A DNA stretch of 64,000 nucleotides from Spartinivicinus marinus (lineage in GTDB: Bacteria; Pseudomonadota; Gammaproteobacteria; Pseudomonadales; Zooshikellaceae), in contig NZ_JAPJZK010000001.1 in assembly GCF_026309355.1 (NCBI RefSeq), forward strand, positions 3,492,501 to 3,556,500, written 5' to 3'. Below, in pieces: positions 9,872 through 18,660 of the stretch (positions are counted from its first letter, which is position 1; every line of letters starts with the position of its first letter). The notes below the pieces were generated by a model, which saw only the letters and a list, made by a program, of their open reading frames with translations, was not told where the DNA came from and did no database searches. A program made the position numbers and the translations under genes.

Positions 9872-10614
9872 TGTATTATTTTTGGGCGTCGCTTATTTTA
9901 TTGGCTGTAGTTATTTTAGCCAATACCTTTCATATGATGAGAGAGTATGAACGAGCTGTGGTATTTTTGCTAGGTAAATTTTATCAAGTAAAAGGACCGG
10001 GATTGATTATTGTGATTCCTGTTATCCAGCAGATGGTTAGGGTAGACTTGCGAACACGAGTGCTTGATGTTCCTACTCAAGATGTTATTTCTCGTGATAA
10101 TGTATCTGTAAAAGTAAACGCAGTTATTTACTTTAGGGTGGTTGATGCAAAACAAGCCATTATTAACGTGGAAAATTTTTTAGAAGCAACCAGTCAGCTT
10201 TCACAAACGACATTACGATCTATTTTAGGTCAACACGAGCTGGATGAAATGCTAACAGCAAGGGATCATTTAAATGAGGCTATCCAAACAATTCTTGATG
10301 AGCAAACGGATACTTGGGGGATAAAAGTCAGCAATGTTGAAATAAAACATGTAGACCTGGATGAAAGTATGATTCGGGCAATTGCAAAACAGGCAGAAGC
10401 TGAGCGTGAGCGACGAGCGAAGGTTATACATGCAATTGGTGAATTAGAAGCGTCAGAAAAATTATTACAGGCGGCGAAAGTACTTTCTCAGCAGCAACAA
10501 GCATTACAGTTGCGTTATATGCAAACCCTGACAGAAGTTGCTGTAGATAAGAATTCAACTATCATATTTCCCTTGCCGGTTGACTTAATAAAACCTTTCT
10601 TTGAAAAAGAATAA
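9871..10614 (+). CDS. slipin/stomatin family SPFH (Band 7) protein
   Basis: A 247-residue protein with one N-terminal membrane helix (about 1-18) and then an SPFH domain: REYERAVVFLLGKF, KGPGLIIVIPV, RVDLRTRVLDVPTQDVISRDNV and TLRSILGQHELDEML are all family hallmarks. A charged helix (AIAKQAEAERERRAKVI) follows and should form the coiled-coil oligomerisation region. Slipins organise membrane microdomains and are usual partners and substrates of long NfeD proteases. Its ATG overlaps the nfeD stop codon. Confidence 0.93.
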   Translation: MYYFWASLILLAVVILANTFHMMREYERAVVFLLGKFYQVKGPGLIIVIPVIQQMVRVDLRTRVLDVPTQDVISRDNVSVKVNAVIYFRVVDAKQAIINVENFLEATSQLSQTTLRSILGQHELDEMLTARDHLNEAIQTILDEQTDTWGIKVSNVEIKHVDLDESMIRAIAKQAEAERERRAKVIHAIGELEASEKLLQAAKVLSQQQQALQLRYMQTLTEVAVDKNSTIIFPLPVDLIKPFFEKE

Positions 10615-10648
10615 GCTGAGGAAAACGAGTTTGAAAAGAAGTAGTTTG

Positions 10649-11173
10649 ATGACCCAGAAAGTATTAATAAGTAGTTGTTTATTAGGTGAAAAAGTGCGCT
10701 ACAATGGAAGCCACTGTCTTATAACGCACCCTATTATAAAGGAATGGCATCAACATAATCTTATTATTGCATTTTGCCCTGAAGTTGCAGGTGGTTTACC
10801 AATACCTCGACCTGCGGCAGAAATTTCAGGCGGTGCAGGTAAAGATGTTTGGGAGAGAGGAGCTGAGGTCATCATAAAACCTTTAGTTGACACTAATGCT
10901 AATGATGCTATCTCGCCAGATGTAATAGTTACCCAGGCCTTTAAAGCAGGAGCTGAACAATGTTTGGCTCTGGTTCATCAACATCAAATAAAACTCGCAA
11001 TTCTCAAAGCAAAAAGCCCTTCTTGTGGTAGTGAAACAATATACGACGGTAGTTTTTCTGGGAAGCTAAGAGTTGGTGAGGGTGTAACCACTGCTTTGCT
11101 AGTTAAGTATGGAGTTAAAGTGTTTAGTGAGCTTCAGTTGAAACAAGCTTATGAGTATTGGCTAGGCTTATAA
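10649..11173 (+). CDS. DUF523 family protein
   Basis: DUF523 proteins begin close to MxKVLISSCLLGxxVRYDG, which matches the in-frame ATG at 10649 (MTQKVLISSCLLGEKVRYNG, 174 residues). An open frame extends upstream to 10601, but those 16 residues are basic and not family-like. Further hallmarks are FCPEVAGGLPIPRPAAEI and KAKSPSCGS, with conserved cysteines suggesting metal or sulphur chemistry. Function unknown. It follows the slipin gene on the same strand and its 3' end overlaps the convergent GGDEF gene by six bases. Confidence 0.88.
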   Translation: MTQKVLISSCLLGEKVRYNGSHCLITHPIIKEWHQHNLIIAFCPEVAGGLPIPRPAAEISGGAGKDVWERGAEVIIKPLVDTNANDAISPDVIVTQAFKAGAEQCLALVHQHQIKLAILKAKSPSCGSETIYDGSFSGKLRVGEGVTTALLVKYGVKVFSELQLKQAYEYWLGL

Positions 11174-12379
11174 AATTTTCATTACAGCTTCTCGGGGAAG
11201 TAAATCTAGACCATAAATATTGTATTGATTACGTCCTTGGGCTTTTGCTTCATAAAGACTATGATCTGCATCTTTGATAGCTTGGTTCAATACAGTGGTG
11301 CTGTTGGCTGCCATTAAGCGGGCACCACAGCTAATGGTAATAAAATCCCCGCTTGGGGAGAAACCGTGAGGTATCTTTAAGTCGTGTACACCTTGTACCA
11401 ATTTCTGGCAATATCTTTCCAGTCCTTCCATATTAATATCATATAATATTACGGCAAACTCTTCTCCCCCGTAACGGGCCACTACGTCCATTGGGCGTTT
11501 TGCTAGTTTTTGTAAAAAACTGGCGACTTGTTTTAGTGCCTCATCACCTTCACTATGACCATAATTATCGTTGTACTGTTTAAAATGATCAATATCTAAT
11601 AAAAGGATACCAAGGCACTTGTTTTCACGGCATGCTTGTTTCCAAAGTCTTAAGCACTGATTATTGAAATACCGACGATTGAAAATACCCGTTAAGCTAT
11701 CTGTATCGGCTAACTGGCTTAACATGCCTTTGGTTAAAAAACTTTCTCGTGTGCGAAACTCTACTAAGTAAGATCCAATGGCGCAAATGATGTATGTACC
11801 AAATAAAATAAGGCCACTGGTCATGGCCAGGGCAATATTGCCTATGATAAATAACTCAATGCCGATGTAACAGATAAAAGGTAGAAATGTAACCAACATA
11901 GCTTCTCTTACCACCATGCCAGAGAGAAAGAAACAAAATAGCCAAATTAAAATAATGCCTTCATAGGGGTAGTCGGGATTATAGGAATGGCCCAGGTTTA
12001 CAATGATGACAACCCCTGCATTTACAAATGCACCGACTAGTACAGCGTAATATCGTGTATAACTCTGCCAGCGAATGGAATAAACCACTTTTAACATAGC
12101 TAGCAATATAGGCATCACTATAGCTAACCGAATAAACAGAAAGATAGATAAATATTGTGGTGGCGCGATAAAAACATCCATAATGGTGAACAGAGGCCAG
12201 AGAAAACAGCCTACTAAAATGGCCAGTTGACGCATACGCAGGGTTTCTTCATCATAGTAGCTGCGAAACACTGTTTCTATATCAGGGCTGAATTTAAGTT
12301 TGCGAAAGTCGTTATTTAGCTCATCGGCATAGTCGAGATTAACTGGAAAAGATAAAAGTGAATGGTGGTCTTTCATCAT
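11168..12379 (-). CDS. membrane diguanylate cyclase (GGDEF)
   Basis: A 403-residue protein: a short N-terminal cytoplasmic stretch, about six membrane helices (residues 52-210), then a C-terminal GGDEF domain. The active-site signature is ARYGGEEFAV, and DSLTGIFNRRYFN and LDIDHFKQYND are as in active cyclases. RPMD, placed five residues before GGEEF, fits the RxxD allosteric inhibition site. It should make cyclic di-GMP under control of a membrane sensing module of unknown ligand. No phosphodiesterase gene is nearby. Confidence 0.92.
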   Translation of the reverse strand: MMKDHHSLLSFPVNLDYADELNNDFRKLKFSPDIETVFRSYYDEETLRMRQLAILVGCFLWPLFTIMDVFIAPPQYLSIFLFIRLAIVMPILLAMLKVVYSIRWQSYTRYYAVLVGAFVNAGVVIIVNLGHSYNPDYPYEGIILIWLFCFFLSGMVVREAMLVTFLPFICYIGIELFIIGNIALAMTSGLILFGTYIICAIGSYLVEFRTRESFLTKGMLSQLADTDSLTGIFNRRYFNNQCLRLWKQACRENKCLGILLLDIDHFKQYNDNYGHSEGDEALKQVASFLQKLAKRPMDVVARYGGEEFAVILYDINMEGLERYCQKLVQGVHDLKIPHGFSPSGDFITISCGARLMAANSTTVLNQAIKDADHSLYEAKAQGRNQYNIYGLDLLPREAVMKIL

Positions 12380-12496
12380 ATGTAGCGTTTTGCTAAACCA
12401 TCAAAAGAAATGTGGTGAAGTGTAAGCTATCTGTATAGTATAGCTAGTTCCTTTTCTTTCTATTGATTTTATCCTTTAGTGAGCGTCGAGTTATGT

Positions 12497-12684
12497 ATGT
12501 TTTTAGCTGGGCGTACTGCTAGTAATCTAATGCTGCTGGACAAGTTAGGAGCTGCAGTTTGCTTTGTACTAAAACGGGTAACTACTTATTCCTGATTCTT
12601 CTATTAAGTATGCTATTGAGCAGAGTGGATTTGAAACAGTCCAACAATTGATAAAGGTGTACAGAAAGCTGGGTATCGATATGT
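12497..12684 (+). pseudogene. possible remnant of a short reading frame (frameshifted)
   Basis: In an otherwise empty 319-base gap, a stretch starting MFLAGRTASNLMLLDKLG stops after 32 codons. A one-base shift joins it to a second stretch (PDSSIKYAIEQSGF to YRKLGIDM) that ends in TGA at 12682-12684. The combined wording resembles the C-terminal end of a family-3 periplasmic binding protein, the class of the next gene. The rest of the gene is absent. This is a tentative reading; chance open frames of this size are possible. Confidence 0.3.
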
Positions 12685-12698
12685 GAATATTTACAATT

Positions 12699-13463
12699 TT
12701 ATTGGGCTTCTTTATATATGCCTGCATTTTTTAATAGTGTAACCCAGTCGTTGTTATTTTTTAGCTTGTCTAACTGATTATTAATAAAATCACGAACGCC
12801 AGGTAGGTTTTTGGTTACTAGCATTTTTCGCTCGTATACTTGATGAGGTTTGCTGGCAATATAGATTTTATCTTCTGCATTATTTTTTTTCATTAAGTGA
12901 AAAAGCTCGCCTCTGGGAATAAGGATAACATCAACACGCTTGCTTAATAATTTCAAAAAATTTTTCTCGAAGGATGCACTGTCTTTACGATTGATCTTTC
13001 CATTGTTTACCAGCTCATCAATTCCTACATAACGGTGCCCCCTAACGCCACCAAATTTTTTGCCAGTGAGAGAGCTTGGTTCTTGGTAAGGTACAGGGTT
13101 TTCTTTTAAGGAAACGATTTCGTTTCGACCTAATACAACGCTATGGGTCCAGTTATAGCGAGTTTCACTTTTATCTCCAAACCAAATTGGATTAGCCCAT
13201 ATTGCAATCCCTTTTTGTTGCTCCTCAAGATACTTATTTAAACGAGGGCGGGGTAGAAACTTAGATGTAAAAGCCCATTTACCACCACTATTGCTGGTTA
13301 AGTGGTTTGCCAGAAAACTGGTGATGTCATTTTTGTCTTCATTAACACCAAAGGGTGGTGATTCGTAATAGCTCCAAATAGGAATCTCTTCTCCTGCGAT
13401 ACTTGTATTGCTAAACAGAATCAAGGATATGGCTACGAATAAACATTTCAACATTGCTTTCAT
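12699..13463 (-). CDS. periplasmic binding protein, family 3 type
   Basis: A 254-residue protein with a signal peptide (about residues 1-23, ending NTSIAG). The mature start EIPIWSYYESPPFGVNEDKND is typical of the amino-acid-binding SBP_bac_3 group. Mid-protein SLTGKKFGGVRGHRYVGID and the ending with VTLLKNAGIYKE also fit. No transporter genes are adjacent. Orphan proteins of this type are common in marine gammaproteobacteria and may serve sensing instead of import. Ligand unknown. Confidence 0.75.
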   Translation of the reverse strand: MKAMLKCLFVAISLILFSNTSIAGEEIPIWSYYESPPFGVNEDKNDITSFLANHLTSNSGGKWAFTSKFLPRPRLNKYLEEQQKGIAIWANPIWFGDKSETRYNWTHSVVLGRNEIVSLKENPVPYQEPSSLTGKKFGGVRGHRYVGIDELVNNGKINRKDSASFEKNFLKLLSKRVDVILIPRGELFHLMKKNNAEDKIYIASKPHQVYERKMLVTKNLPGVRDFINNQLDKLKNNNDWVTLLKNAGIYKEAQ

Positions 13464-13627
13464 CGATAAGTAAGTAATCAGACATATCTATTTTATAGTG
13501 GGTGACTGTGAGAATAGCAATTGAAGGTGTGTTATTGCTTTATGTGTATATTCGTGCTAGCAATAAAAATATATAAAAATCAATATGTTATATGGTTATT
13601 GAGGTATGAAAGCTGCTATTTGGCTTG

Positions 13628-13694
13628 TTACATGTAAAATAATATGGACAAACTTTGTCCTAACATGTAACATGTGAATCATTGTTACATGTAA
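13628..13694. promoter_or_regulatory. three TTACATGTAA palindromes upstream of pspA
   Basis: TTACATGTAA occurs at 13628-13637 and 13685-13694, with a 9/10 copy (TAACATGTAA) at 13661-13670. Between the first two lies another inverted repeat, GGACAAA/TTTGTCC (13646-13660). Clustered palindromes 65 bases or more before a start codon look like operators for a dimeric regulator. The regulator is not identifiable from the sequence. Confidence 0.55.
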
Positions 13695-13758
13695 TGGTGG
13701 TTAAGGAGTTATCCTATCCCCAACTTAAATAAAACTTGAAATTTAAGAGGAAAAGCGC

Positions 13759-14445
13759 ATGGGTATTTTAAATAAATTAATGACAGCTATTCGTGGTGCA
13801 GCAACTGAAACTGGGGAAGCAATTGTTGATAGCCAAGCGCTCCGTATTCTTGACCAGGAAATTCGTGATGCTAGTGAAGAGCTAAACCGTTCTAAAACAG
13901 CATTAGCCAATATCATGGCCAAGCAAAAATTAGTCGCTGATAAATGTGCTCAGCTGACTGCCAAAATTAACGAATATGAGCAATATGCTGGGCAGGCCTT
14001 GGACAAAGGTGATGAAACATTAGCTGTTAGTATTGCAGATAAAATAGCTGAGCTTGAAGCGCAACTGGCTTCAGAAGAAGAAGTGAAAGCTGGCTATACC
14101 AAAAGTGTTGAAAGCCTCCGTAGTGCAGTCAAACATGCAGAAAGCAATTTGAAGCGCTTAAGGCAGCAGGTTGATACCGTTAAGGCAACTGATAGTGTGC
14201 AAAAAGCCCAGGCAGCGGTGGCCGCCCGCTATAGTGGGGCAAACTCTAAAATGACTACGGCTGCTGACTCTTTAGAGAGGATTAAGCAAAAGCAAGCTGA
14301 GCGTGCTGCACAAATGGAGGCTGCACATGAATTATCAACAGAATGTGTTGAAAATGATTTAGAAAGCAAAATGAAAGCGGCCGGTATTAAAGCTAATGCA
14401 TCAAGTGCTAATGATGTACTGGCGCGCTTAAAAGCGAAAAAATAA
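13759..14445 (+). CDS. pspA: PspA/IM30 (ESCRT-III-like) membrane stress protein
   Basis: A 228-residue, almost wholly helical protein. It opens MGILNKLMTAIRGAATETGEAI and continues with long heptad-rich coiled coils (LDQEIRDASEELNRSKTALA, KQKLVADKCAQL), the layout of PspA/IM30 proteins that coat and protect the inner membrane. The C terminus (NDVLARLKAKK) also fits this bacterial subgroup. A purine-rich RBS (AGAGGAAA) precedes the ATG. A palindrome array lies upstream and a strong terminator follows. No pspF, pspB or pspC is nearby, so regulation probably differs from the enteric psp system. Confidence 0.9.
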   Translation: MGILNKLMTAIRGAATETGEAIVDSQALRILDQEIRDASEELNRSKTALANIMAKQKLVADKCAQLTAKINEYEQYAGQALDKGDETLAVSIADKIAELEAQLASEEEVKAGYTKSVESLRSAVKHAESNLKRLRQQVDTVKATDSVQKAQAAVAARYSGANSKMTTAADSLERIKQKQAERAAQMEAAHELSTECVENDLESKMKAAGIKANASSANDVLARLKAKK

Positions 14446-14476
14446 AGCTAAATAATTTCATGCCCATCAGCATTTT

Positions 14477-14502
14477 GCCCCTTGAGTAAGGGGCTTTTTT
14501 TT
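14477..14502 (+). terminator. intrinsic terminator after pspA
   Basis: GCCCCTT (14477-14483), the four-base loop GAGT and AAGGGGC (14488-14494) form a perfect 7-bp stem, followed directly by eight T. It is 31 bases after the pspA stop codon. Confidence 0.9.
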
Positions 14503-14537
14503 AACTGAAGGCGTCTCTAAATAAGGAGATAAAGTTT

Positions 14538-14807
14538 ATGTACCCACTCAGAATATTCTTTTCTACAGCCTTATTTATAATATCCTTCTTTTTGCTCATG
14601 CAGCTTTTTATTGGTGGTTTTAGTTGGTTAACTTTAGTGCTGGCACTTTCAGGCTTTATTGTTGCACGGTATATTTGGCCCAAAAAGTCTCATCACGACA
14701 GTGAGAGTGCCAGGTATTGGTGGCTTGATATGTTTGAGGTAACCATTGAGCTTTCAGCTGAGTTTGTTATGTTACCTATACGAGCGCTTGGTAAACTAAT
14801 TGACTAA
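14538..14807 (+). CDS. small membrane protein downstream of pspA
   Basis: An 89-residue protein with two clear hydrophobic helices (about 8-26 and 28-46), then IWPKKSHHDSES and an amphipathic tail (WWLDMFEVTIELSAEFVML). A good RBS (AAGGAG) lies 8 bases before the ATG. I do not recognise a named family. Its place just after pspA, separated by the terminator, suggests a related envelope-stress role, but this is inference. Confidence 0.75.
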   Translation: MYPLRIFFSTALFIISFFLLMQLFIGGFSWLTLVLALSGFIVARYIWPKKSHHDSESARYWWLDMFEVTIELSAEFVMLPIRALGKLID

Positions 14808-15003
14808 TTTAATATTGCACTCATCTGGTAAGGCAATCAATCCAAGCGCTCGTAGAGTAATGCATATAGAATATTGTGGTTATCAGTTGCCTAAAGGAGG
14901 GTAGTTCGAAAGGTTAGATAGAACGGGGGCTGCATAACGACCTGTAAGCTAGGAAGAGTAATCAGGTCGCTCGCATTCCATCGTTAGTATGGCTAGAACT
15001 TAA

Positions 15004-15189
15004 CTACTTTTTCTTCTCTGATGGGCTACCAAGCACTATGCTCTTTCGGCCGCCGCTAGACTCATATCCGCTTTGACCTTTTGGAATTTCTTGAATTTCG
15101 CCGCCTGCTTTAAGAAAAGCTGCCACTTGATCGTCAATGTTTTTCTGGCGGGTTTCACTTGATAGTTCTTCTTGCTTCTTACGTGCCAT
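15004..15189 (-). CDS. small basic protein, possibly SutA-like
   Basis: 61 residues from an ATG at 15189 that has AGGAG six bases upstream; an in-frame ATG at 15225 has no such site. The protein is charged and has no membrane segment. The core IDDQVAAFLKAGGEIQEIP resembles the AFLxxGGKIQxVE segment of SutA, the Pseudomonas RNA-polymerase-binding factor of slow growth, but the acidic N-terminal tail of SutA is missing. It is therefore only a possible relative. The GGRKSIVLGSPSEKKK end is basic. Confidence 0.65.
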   Translation of the reverse strand: MARKKQEELSSETRQKNIDDQVAAFLKAGGEIQEIPKGQSGYESSGGRKSIVLGSPSEKKK

Positions 15190-15481
15190 GGGAGCTCCTG
15201 CTTTGGTTGAGTAAGTATTATACACAAAAGAGAGGAGGTTTGCTCTTCAATACTCTGATAGGTTTAACCTGATCCTGTATTCTGTTAAGTATAGTCGAAC
15301 TCTAAAACTTATAGGGCGCTTATATTAAGTACTGCTGATGTTTGGGTGTTATTATTTACTAATCATCAACAACTACATCTGACAGCCGATATTGAGTTTA
15401 TAGCAACTTAGGTATTTATTATCTTGGAATGAGGTGGGCTTGTGTTGGCATTCGTATAAGTGAAGAACTGAAAGAAGGACA

Positions 15482-15871
15482 ATGAAGAAAATTGCAATTG
15501 AAGGCTCCTCTTTAAAGGAAGTGTTAAACTGGCCTGCAGAGTACTTTGATAGTTTCGTATTAGTCAATAAACCGATAGTTTTTACTATTGGATCGGCTGA
15601 AGTCTTGGGTCAGTTTGCTCAAAAAGAAACTGAGCTTATTGTAGAGCTAGCTCAAATTGATGGCGGTGGAGAAGGGGTACTGCCTACTATTGCGAAGGTG
15701 GCTAAATATATAGCAAAGCTAAAACAGTTAAGTGCGATAAATTGTATTGTCCATGCGATTGACTGCGCTAAACCAAACTTGAAACTTCGTGAGCATTTAG
15801 AAAAAACCGGGTTTGTTATTACAAATATTCCTGGTATAGGTGAAGCTTACTATAAAAAAATAATTGTATGA
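15482..15871 (+). CDS. hypothetical protein, possible GNAT-like fold or immunity-type protein
   Basis: 129 residues with an RBS (GAAGGAC) before the ATG. No membrane segment. ETELIVELAQIDGGGEGVLP, INCIVHAIDCAKPN and LREHLEKTGFVI give an alternating strand/helix pattern, and NLKLREHLEKTGF recalls the end of a GNAT acetyltransferase. I recall similar short proteins encoded near polymorphic toxin genes, but there is no intact toxin gene here. The following 215 bases contain only broken frames. No function assigned. Confidence 0.65.
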   Translation: MKKIAIEGSSLKEVLNWPAEYFDSFVLVNKPIVFTIGSAEVLGQFAQKETELIVELAQIDGGGEGVLPTIAKVAKYIAKLKQLSAINCIVHAIDCAKPNLKLREHLEKTGFVITNIPGIGEAYYKKIIV

Positions 15872-16100
15872 ATAGAGTTTCAGAAAAAATAGAGTTTGAT
15901 CACTATTGGCTTAGTTATTTAAAATCATTCGCGAAGAGTATATGTATTTGATCAAGAGAGTTTGAATCAACAATTAACAAGAGTCGAAAATTAGTTGGCT
16001 TTAATAACTATATTGGTGATGGTATTCTCTAAGCAAAAGTGAATGATATAAAAATGATTAGTAAGTGATATCTTAGAGTGTACCAAACTTGGAGGAAGTT

Positions 16101-17558
16101 TTGACATCAATTGCCAGTTTAACTCCTACACCTCTTTGGAGTATTTTTCATCAAATTACTCAAATTCCACGACCTTCAAAGCATGAAGAAGCTGTCGTAT
16201 GTTATATAGAGTCTTTGTGTCGGGAGCATAACCTGTCTTATGAAAGAGATAACGTGGGTAATCTCATTATCCGAAAACCTGCAACACCGGGTATGGAGAA
16301 TCGACGTGGTGTGGTTATGCAGGGACATGTGGATATGGTGCCACAGAAAAACGCTGACTCGGAACATAACTTCCTAACTGACCCAATAACTACCTTAATT
16401 GACGGCGAGTGGGTGACTGCTAAGGGTACCACCCTGGGTGCAGATAATGGAGTAGGGGTTGCTGCTGCTTTAGCGGTTATGATTGCTAATGATATTGAGC
16501 ATGGTCCATTAGAAGTTCTATTAACTATAGATGAAGAAGCAGGTATGACCGGTGCTGCTGGTTTGGAGGCTGGTCATTTTGAAGGTGACATCTTGCTGAA
16601 TATGGATACGGAAGATGAAGGTGAGCTTTATGTTGGCTGTGCGGGTGGTGTTGATGTCAGTGCTAAGATAGCGATGGATTGGCAGCATACATGTAGTGAT
16701 GATATTGCATTTGAAGTTAAAGTGACAGGATTGCGGGGAGGGCACTCTGGATTAGATATTGATCAAGGCCGAGGTAATGCAAATAAAATCATCAACCGCT
16801 TCTTACTTGAAAACGTAGATAACTTAGGTGTAAAAGTCGCCTCATTTAATGGTGGGACGTTACGTAATGCTATACCTAGAGAGTCATTCACAATGCTTGT
16901 TGTCAACCAGCATAAAGAAATTGAATTTAAAAAGGCGTTAAATGATTTTCATCAAATAATAAAAAACGAATACAGCTCAGTTGAACCCAACTTATCTATT
17001 GAGGCATTGAAGGTGGACTTACCTGAGAGAGTATATACGCCTGAAAGTATAAAAAAGGTGGTTTACTCGGTTACTGCTTGCATTTCTGGTCCAGCAAGGA
17101 TGAGTGATGAATTTAAAGGTGTTGTTGAAACATCTAACAATCTTGCAATTGTAAAATCTGACGATAATGATGTGCTGATATTATCTTTAGTGAGAAGCTT
17201 GGTTAATTCCGCTCGTGATGATCTGGCCAACAGTATTGCTGCAACTTTTAAAGTGGCGGATGCTGAAGTATCGATATCTGGTGAATATCCAGGCTGGAAG
17301 CCAAATCCAAACTCTAAAATATTAACTTTAATGAAGGAGCGGTATGAAGCATTATCCGGAGTGGTTCCGAAAGTTAAAGTTATCCACGCAGGGCTTGAGT
17401 GTGGTTTGCTAGGAAATCCTTATCCTCACTGGGATATGATTTCTTTTGGGCCAACCATTAGAAATGCCCATTCACCTGATGAAAAAGTACATATTCAGTC
17501 GGTAAGTAAATTTTGGGATTATTTAGTTGATACATTGAAGCATATACCAACAAAATAA
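16101..17558 (+). CDS. pepD: aminoacyl-histidine dipeptidase (Xaa-His dipeptidase)
   Basis: An M20-family zinc peptidase that hydrolyses dipeptides such as carnosine. Seen: MQGHVDMVPQ and GADNGVGVAAALA (metal ligands His and Asp), TIDEEAGMTGA (catalytic and ligand Glu), GLRGGHSGLDI, and the C-terminal HAGLECG ligand. The frame is open upstream to a TTG at 16089, but the TTG at 16101 has a perfect GGAGG five bases ahead and gives MTSIASLTPTPLWSIF, close to the E. coli start, so I prefer it (485 residues). Length matches the family. It stands alone in its transcription unit. Confidence 0.93.
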   Translation: MTSIASLTPTPLWSIFHQITQIPRPSKHEEAVVCYIESLCREHNLSYERDNVGNLIIRKPATPGMENRRGVVMQGHVDMVPQKNADSEHNFLTDPITTLIDGEWVTAKGTTLGADNGVGVAAALAVMIANDIEHGPLEVLLTIDEEAGMTGAAGLEAGHFEGDILLNMDTEDEGELYVGCAGGVDVSAKIAMDWQHTCSDDIAFEVKVTGLRGGHSGLDIDQGRGNANKIINRFLLENVDNLGVKVASFNGGTLRNAIPRESFTMLVVNQHKEIEFKKALNDFHQIIKNEYSSVEPNLSIEALKVDLPERVYTPESIKKVVYSVTACISGPARMSDEFKGVVETSNNLAIVKSDDNDVLILSLVRSLVNSARDDLANSIAATFKVADAEVSISGEYPGWKPNPNSKILTLMKERYEALSGVVPKVKVIHAGLECGLLGNPYPHWDMISFGPTIRNAHSPDEKVHIQSVSKFWDYLVDTLKHIPTK

Positions 17559-17675
17559 TAGTCAAACTCAAAAGCTGGTTTGGTATATCTTAACTTTATT
17601 CTGCAGGTATAACTGTAAACTGTGCGTTGCCAAAACCAAGTGACTTTAATTCAAACGGCTATAGAGGGTTGAAAT

Positions 17676-18638
17676 ATGCACATAACCAATGGTACCTCTG
17701 CTGCAGGGGTACTGAAACAGGCATTGGGTATTTCAAAGTCTGAGTTCTTAGTAGTTAATGATGTGCTTTCCTGTGGCCCACTACAGGCCATCACTTCAAT
17801 CGACGACTGGATGTCTTATAGACAGGCTTATTGGAATGATGTGCAGAAGTTATGTGGTATAGAACCATTGGTAATGCAAGGGTTTGATCGTGACTTATAT
17901 GTTGCTTATGAAGAATTGCAATCATCAGACAGAATTGATGTTTGGGTTGGTACGGCACTGAGTGATCAAGTAATGCTCTGCTTTTTGGTGTTTCTTTTTG
18001 AGCATTTAGGAATTGATTTTTCTAGAGTATTTATCCATCAATTTTCTAAAGTAGAGGGCGTTAAATATGAAATTCATGGTTTAGGAATGTTAAACCATGA
18101 AAAAGTCTTAAGTGCAGACACATCATACCAGTTAACAGATTGCTGGTATGCACTGGTCTCGTCAACCCCGGAATTATATATCAAGTTTATTCAAGAAGAT
18201 AAAAAAGACTTGCCCTTTTTAGTATGTGCACTTAAATATTTAGTTTATCGTTATCCTAATAAACAAACAGGATTATCCATATGGGATGAGTCTATTCTGC
18301 GAAATACGCTTAAAGCTGGCCCTAAAGCAGCAAAAATAATTGGATTTACGTTAAGTGATGCTATGGATGGATGTGATTTAACAGGTGATTTGTATCAATT
18401 TACAATAATGAAAAAGTTAGGTAATGAGAACCTTAATCAACCGCTATTATCTTTAAATCGTCAGGATGGGGATATGAGAGAAACCAGGGTTGACCTAACT
18501 GAAATAGGCAAACAAGTTTTAAATGGTGAACTTAATGCAATTGAGCTTAATGGTATTAATGAATGGGTTTGTGGAGTGCATTTGAATAGTCTAGACAACA
18601 CACTATGGCAAGGGCAAAATGGCGTGATTCTCACATAG
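17676..18638 (+). CDS. DUF1835 domain-containing protein
   Basis: 320 residues opening MHITNGTSAAGVLKQAL, a typical DUF1835 start, followed by FLVVNDVLSCGPL. The middle (RIDVWVGTALSDQVMLCFL) and the C-terminal part are helical and end in WVCGVHLNSLDNTLWQ. Function of the family is unknown. The AAA ATPase gene starts 22 bases downstream on the same strand, so the two probably form one unit. Confidence 0.8.
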   Translation: MHITNGTSAAGVLKQALGISKSEFLVVNDVLSCGPLQAITSIDDWMSYRQAYWNDVQKLCGIEPLVMQGFDRDLYVAYEELQSSDRIDVWVGTALSDQVMLCFLVFLFEHLGIDFSRVFIHQFSKVEGVKYEIHGLGMLNHEKVLSADTSYQLTDCWYALVSSTPELYIKFIQEDKKDLPFLVCALKYLVYRYPNKQTGLSIWDESILRNTLKAGPKAAKIIGFTLSDAMDGCDLTGDLYQFTIMKKLGNENLNQPLLSLNRQDGDMRETRVDLTEIGKQVLNGELNAIELNGINEWVCGVHLNSLDNTLWQGQNGVILT

Positions 18639-18660
18639 TTTATGATTATATAGTGAAAGT

